Positions 7,612 to 10,204 of a stretch of DNA of 10,204 bases are shown in pieces. A program made the translations under genes and the position numbers. Position 1 is the first letter of the stretch. Each line of letters starts with the position of its first letter. Below the pieces are notes generated by a model. It did not search any database. It worked only from the letters and a program-made list of their open reading frames with translations, and had not been told where the DNA came from. Source of the stretch: Candidatus Sulfopaludibacter sp. SbA3. Its GTDB lineage: Bacteria; Acidobacteriota; Terriglobia; 20CM-2-55-15. The stretch is taken from NCBI GenBank assembly GCA_945861845.1, contig CAMAWS010000075.1, forward strand, positions 1-10,204. The letters are read 5' to 3'.

Positions 7612-7640
7612 ATTGTGCGCGGTCTATGACCGCGCACAAT
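7612..7640. terminator. Perfect 13-bp hairpin between convergent genes, overlapping the mutY stop
   Basis: ATTGTGCGCGGTC (7612-7624) and GACCGCGCACAAT (7628-7640) pair perfectly around a TAT loop. It starts at the base after the aminotransferase stop codon. On the minus strand it encodes the last residues of mutY (NCARS) and part of its stop codon. A symmetrical hairpin between convergent genes suggests a bidirectional terminator or a 3'-end-protecting stem. Neither side has a clear T-tract, so a standard intrinsic terminator is not proven. Confidence 0.6.
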
Positions 7641-8550
7641 TACGAATCTTCCTCGTTAGCGACGACACCGGAACCGTATCAAATTCCTTCCACGTATAGC
7701 CGTACTGCTGCGCCAGCGATCCTTCATATACGGTCACACTGATTCGATGATGCGTAATTGTGTGGCGGCAGGATCCCACTTCATTGAAAGATCCGGCCGG
7801 TAATTCGGCGAACATCGGGAATTCCCAAAGGCCGTCGGTGCACTTCATCAGGTAGCGGCCATCCGTACCCTGCACGATTGAGCACAGCCGCACGTGAACG
7901 GCCGCAGGCCGCTTCTTCACCGGCGGAATGCTGTCCTGCATGCCGGTTTTGTATGCAACGCACTCGCCTTGCAGCGGACACACAAGACAGCGCGGCGACC
8001 GGAACGAGCAGACTGTCGCTCCAAGTTCCATCAGGGCCTGGTTCACGAGACGGGGTTCTGCCGATTGCGCCAGCCGCTCAGCCGCCTCCCACAGCGCCTT
8101 GGGATTTTCATCCGCCCATCCGAAAAGCCGCGGCAGCACCCGCCGCACATTGCCGTCGACCACTGGATACGGTTTATTGAAGGCGATGCTCAGGACGGCG
8201 CCGGCCATGTACTGGCCCACGCCGGGCAAAGCAATCAGGGAGTCGTAATCGGAAGGTACACGGCCGCCATGCTGTTCGACCATTTCCCGCGCGGCGGCCA
8301 TCAGATGTTTTGCGCGCCTGTAATAGCCAAGCCCCGCCCACAATCCCATGACCGTGTGTTCATCGGCTTTGGCGAGTGCTTCAAGGGAAGGGAACTCCTT
8401 CAGAAACCGTTCGTAGTAGGGAAGGACCGTTTCAACCTGCGTCTGCTGCAGCATGACTTCGGAGATCCAGACGTGGTAGGGATCGTACGTGCGGCGCCAG
8501 GGCAGGTCGCGCTGATTCTCTTCGAACCATGCAACCAGGAGGCCAATCAT
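7624..8550 (-). CDS. mutY: A/G-specific adenine DNA glycosylase MutY
   Basis: MutY removes adenine mispaired with 8-oxoguanine in base-excision repair. In the 308-residue product (E. coli 350) the catalytic Glu31 lies in SEVMLQQTQVE, the helix-hairpin-helix LPGVGQYMAGAVL is at 108-120, and catalytic Asp132 is in VVDGNVRRVLPR. The 4Fe-4S loop C-X6-C-X2-C-X5-C is complete (Cys181, 188, 191, 197). Position 114 of the hairpin is Tyr, as in Geobacillus MutY, where endonuclease III has its catalytic Lys, which separates it from Nth. The C-terminal Nudix-like 8-oxoG reader domain is present, with GLWEFPMF (240-247) and RHTITHHRI (262-270), ending in the usual VPVSSLTRKI. The ATG follows the TAA of the radical SAM gene without a spacer and has no Shine-Dalgarno nearby, so translation is probably coupled. 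Its final codons lie in the 7612-7640 hairpin. Confidence 0.96.
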   Translation of the reverse strand: MIGLLVAWFEENQRDLPWRRTYDPYHVWISEVMLQQTQVETVLPYYERFLKEFPSLEALAKADEHTVMGLWAGLGYYRRAKHLMAAAREMVEQHGGRVPSDYDSLIALPGVGQYMAGAVLSIAFNKPYPVVDGNVRRVLPRLFGWADENPKALWEAAERLAQSAEPRLVNQALMELGATVCSFRSPRCLVCPLQGECVAYKTGMQDSIPPVKKRPAAVHVRLCSIVQGTDGRYLMKCTDGLWEFPMFAELPAGSFNEVGSCRHTITHHRISVTVYEGSLAQQYGYTWKEFDTVPVSSLTRKIRNCARS

Positions 8551-9678
8551 TTACGCGTGAACTTCAGCAGCCGATTCCTTCATTTCATGTTCGAGTTTCT
8601 TGATCTCGACCAAATGATCAGGGTTGAACGGAAGCGATGGATAGTAGCAGTTGCTTTCGTGGGTGCAGAAGCATCCGTTGGCGACGGTTTCTCTCCGGCC
8701 GTCCATTGCGGGTGAGTACCAGAGTTTTGAGAAGTCCCAGTCGTAGTCGCGAAGATTTCCCGTGGGCGCGAGAATCTCGCAGCTCGACAGGCTTCCTTCG
8801 TCGTAGATGACCGCTCCGGCTGTTCCGGCCCAGCACTGAAGTTGCGGGCGTCCTTCAAGGGCGGTTTTCGAAATCAATTCGTGCATGTAGATATCGATTG
8901 CGGCCTTGAAGAAACCGGCATCGCCGTTGTAGCTGTTCTTGATTGCCGCATGACGCGAATCCTCGCTGATCATGTACGTCAACCGGTGGTACAGGTCCTT
9001 GTCGATGACGAGTTCTTCCGGGCGGGCCGAAGGAGGCCGAATATAGTTGAAGTTTACCTTGTCCGGCCTGAGTTCGTTTTTCAGGAAGCTGTACCAGTCC
9101 ATGATGCGGGCCTGGTTGCTGTTCATCAGGCAGGTGCAGGTCTGGATGTCGAGCCGGCCGTATTCCTTCTTCACCTGCTGCAGGCGCCGCGCCGTGTCAA
9201 TCACGATGTCCCAGCTGCCGGGCTTCTGGCGGATCTTCTCGTGGTCTTCCTTCAGGCCATCGATTCCCAGCGCCACGGTCACATTCAGTTTCGGGCACTC
9301 TTCAAGGATGCGCGTGACATCCGGAATGATCCGCTGCTGAATCTGTCCGTTGGACATCAGGTAGATCGACTCCAGCTTGTTGTTCTCGTAGAACGCGCGC
9401 GCAATCTCGGGAAGGTCCTTGCGCGTGAACGGCTCGCCCCCTGCCACGATCAGCACGGCCAGGTTTGCGCCCAGCGTTTCGCTGATGCGCTCGACGTTCG
9501 CTGTCGTCATCTGGAGCTTCTTGCGCGCCTTGTCGTCGAGTTCGTCCGTGAAAAAGCAGTGGACGCACCGCATGTCGCAAACCGACGTAATCAGGATGTT
9601 CAGAAGAATCGGGGCGAACGGGCGGCCTGTCGCCATTCGCGCGTAGCGTTTCAATATCTCTTTGTGATGGAAGTCCAT
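8551..9678 (-). CDS. Radical SAM protein with SPASM/twitch-like C-terminal cysteines, substrate unknown
   Basis: A 375-residue radical SAM enzyme. The 4Fe-4S/SAM site CX3CX2C is Cys34, 38, 41 (SVCDMRCVHCFF); the SAM amino-group motif GGEP is at 80-83, and a GIDG at 138-141 sits where other family members have a SAM-contacting strand. The C-terminal part has further cysteines: Cys282-X12-Gly-X4-Cys300, fitting the CX9-15GX4C start of SPASM/twitch domains, then Cys336-X-Cys338-X5-Cys344. This suggests at least one auxiliary Fe-S cluster, although the full SPASM CX2CX5CX3C series is not matched. SPASM enzymes often modify peptides or proteins, but no precursor peptide is seen here and I cannot name the reaction. 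The start at 9678 (MDFHHKEIL) is chosen over the in-frame start at 9780 because the extra 34 residues look non-conserved and would cover two candidate promoters. mutY follows directly. Confidence 0.88.
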   Translation of the reverse strand: MDFHHKEILKRYARMATGRPFAPILLNILITSVCDMRCVHCFFTDELDDKARKKLQMTTANVERISETLGANLAVLIVAGGEPFTRKDLPEIARAFYENNKLESIYLMSNGQIQQRIIPDVTRILEECPKLNVTVALGIDGLKEDHEKIRQKPGSWDIVIDTARRLQQVKKEYGRLDIQTCTCLMNSNQARIMDWYSFLKNELRPDKVNFNYIRPPSARPEELVIDKDLYHRLTYMISEDSRHAAIKNSYNGDAGFFKAAIDIYMHELISKTALEGRPQLQCWAGTAGAVIYDEGSLSSCEILAPTGNLRDYDWDFSKLWYSPAMDGRRETVANGCFCTHESNCYYPSLPFNPDHLVEIKKLEHEMKESAAEVHA

Positions 9679-9688
9679 TCGAACCGTG

Positions 9689-9697
9689 AGTATAGCA
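9689..9697 (-). promoter_or_regulatory. Extended -10 promoter for the radical SAM-mutY pair
   Basis: On the minus strand TGCTATACT is an extended -10 element (TGn before TATACT, five of six matches to TATAAT). No good -35 is present at normal spacing; TTCAAG is 20 bases upstream of the hexamer. The hexamer ends 10 bases before the ATG at 9678, so a transcript starting at the usual distance would have almost no leader. No Shine-Dalgarno is present before this ATG, which fits. Predicted by eye. Confidence 0.5.
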
Positions 9698-9760
9698 GTT
9701 ATTTTTACGAGGTGCTTGAAACGCGTCCCGCTGTCAGGACCATCACGGAATTTAACTGTT

Positions 9761-9789
9761 TTGAAAGGAAGAGACGTCACGCGTATCCT
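9761..9789 (+). promoter_or_regulatory. Candidate sigma70-type promoter for the divergent exported protein
   Basis: TTGAAA (9761-9766, five of six matches to TTGACA), a 17-base spacer, then TATCCT (9784-9789, four of six matches to TATAAT). It lies 43 bases before the ATG at 9833, a normal leader length. Motif matches of this kind occur by chance, so support is moderate. Confidence 0.4.
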
Positions 9790-9832
9790 TGCTTCGATAT
9801 CGCATCAATAACGAAGGAAAGAGGACATTCCT

Positions 9833-10204
9833 ATGGCAGGACGGGTTCTTATGAAGTGCTGCACGAGCTTTGCATTTCGGGCTTTCGTACTTGCGCTTGT
9901 AGCCATCGGGGCGTGGGTGCTGGTGGGCGGACGAGATCTGGCCACCGAAACGTACAGTTTCGGTTCCGGTGTATCCGATTTGCGGAAGCCAACAGGTTCT
10001 CCCCAGCTGGTTTCGATTCATGCGCTTCCCGCGATGTCCGGGGAGATGTGCATCTCGGAACCTGTAAGCGCCGGCGTTTCCCTCATGTCTGCGCGCCAGG
10101 AGGAACAGCGGAATAATTTTGAAGCCCAGGCCACGCGCGGTGAACAGCGCAACCAGGCCGGTGTGAATCCGAGCCCGGCGCCTGTCCGGGTAATCCGCGA
10201 CACC
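9833..10204 (+). CDS. Exported or membrane-anchored protein, N-terminal part (3' end outside window)
   Basis: The frame opens at ATG 9833 and has no stop through the window end (124 codons), so the gene is cut by the boundary. AGAGG (9820-9824) lies 8 bases upstream, a good ribosome binding site, and a candidate promoter precedes it. After a short basic start (residues 1-16, with Arg4, Lys8, Arg16) comes a hydrophobic run at about 17-33 (AFVLALVAIGAWVLVGG), a signal peptide or membrane anchor. The visible mature part is polar, with a Gln/Asn/Glu-rich stretch (QEEQRNNFEAQATRGEQRNQ, 89-108) and then PSPAPVRVIRDT (113-124). I do not recognise a domain; the last residues might lead into a repeated extracytoplasmic domain such as a beta-propeller, but this is a guess. 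An alternative start is Met7 at 9851, with AGGA nine bases upstream. It diverges from the radical SAM gene across a 154-base gap. Confidence 0.72.
   Translation, partial: MAGRVLMKCCTSFAFRAFVLALVAIGAWVLVGGRDLATETYSFGSGVSDLRKPTGSPQLVSIHALPAMSGEMCISEPVSAGVSLMSARQEEQRNNFEAQATRGEQRNQAGVNPSPAPVRVIRDT

Noticed and set aside
9679..9780. 34-residue N-terminal extension of the radical SAM protein
   Set aside because: It would overlap both candidate promoters and lacks any family resemblance; the ATG at 9678 gives a sensible start about 33 residues before the first cluster cysteine.
9721..9784. Two ACGCGT palindromes (9721-9726 and 9779-9784) as paired operator sites
   Set aside because: The six-base core is short, another ACGCGT occurs at 8553-8558 in coding sequence, and flanks do not match; coincidence is likely in GC-rich DNA.
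8842..10116. Long plus-strand open frame of 424 codons
   Set aside because: It runs antisense through the radical SAM gene, which has clear catalytic motifs, and then crosses the divergent intergenic region. The translation is Arg/Val-rich and resembles no family; it is a GC-rich shadow frame.

Overview
The window is bacterial, moderately GC-rich and densely coded. It carries core housekeeping genes on the plus strand, then a small minus-strand pair, then the 5' end of a divergent exported protein. The gene content and protein style (RF2 with a programmed frameshift, RsmD-CoaD pair, subgroup-Ib-like aminotransferase) suggest a Gram-negative, outer-membrane-bearing bacterium, because apolipoprotein N-acyltransferase (Lnt) is present. 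By general feel I lean to Acidobacteriota or a neighbouring phylum. That placement is inference only; no marker here settles it.

Layout, plus strand (1-7611): the 3' end of a SPOR-domain protein; lnt, overlapping it by one base; prfB, which must be read through a +1 programmed frameshift; recG; a 173-bp near-perfect inverted repeat in the recG-rsmD gap; rsmD; coaD; and a PLP-dependent class I aminotransferase. Apart from the repeat, the gaps are about 35 bases or less, so the block reads like one long transcription unit. Its roles are envelope lipoprotein maturation, translation termination, replication-fork repair, 16S rRNA methylation, CoA synthesis and amino-acid transamination.

A perfect 13-bp hairpin at 7612-7640 separates the block from the convergent minus-strand pair (7624-9678): an unassigned radical SAM enzyme with extra C-terminal cysteines, followed with zero spacing by mutY. 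The minus-strand pair probably starts from an extended -10 promoter next to the radical SAM start codon.

From 9833 to the window end a plus-strand reading frame stays open. It has a good ribosome binding site, a candidate promoter and an N-terminal membrane or signal segment. It is probably the start of an exported protein and is easily missed because it has no stop codon in the window.

I see no RNA genes, CRISPR, insertion sequence with a transposase, or phage genes. The best leads are the long inverted repeat, the radical SAM enzyme and the hairpin that swallows the end of mutY. I do not see a clear undescribed multi-gene system.
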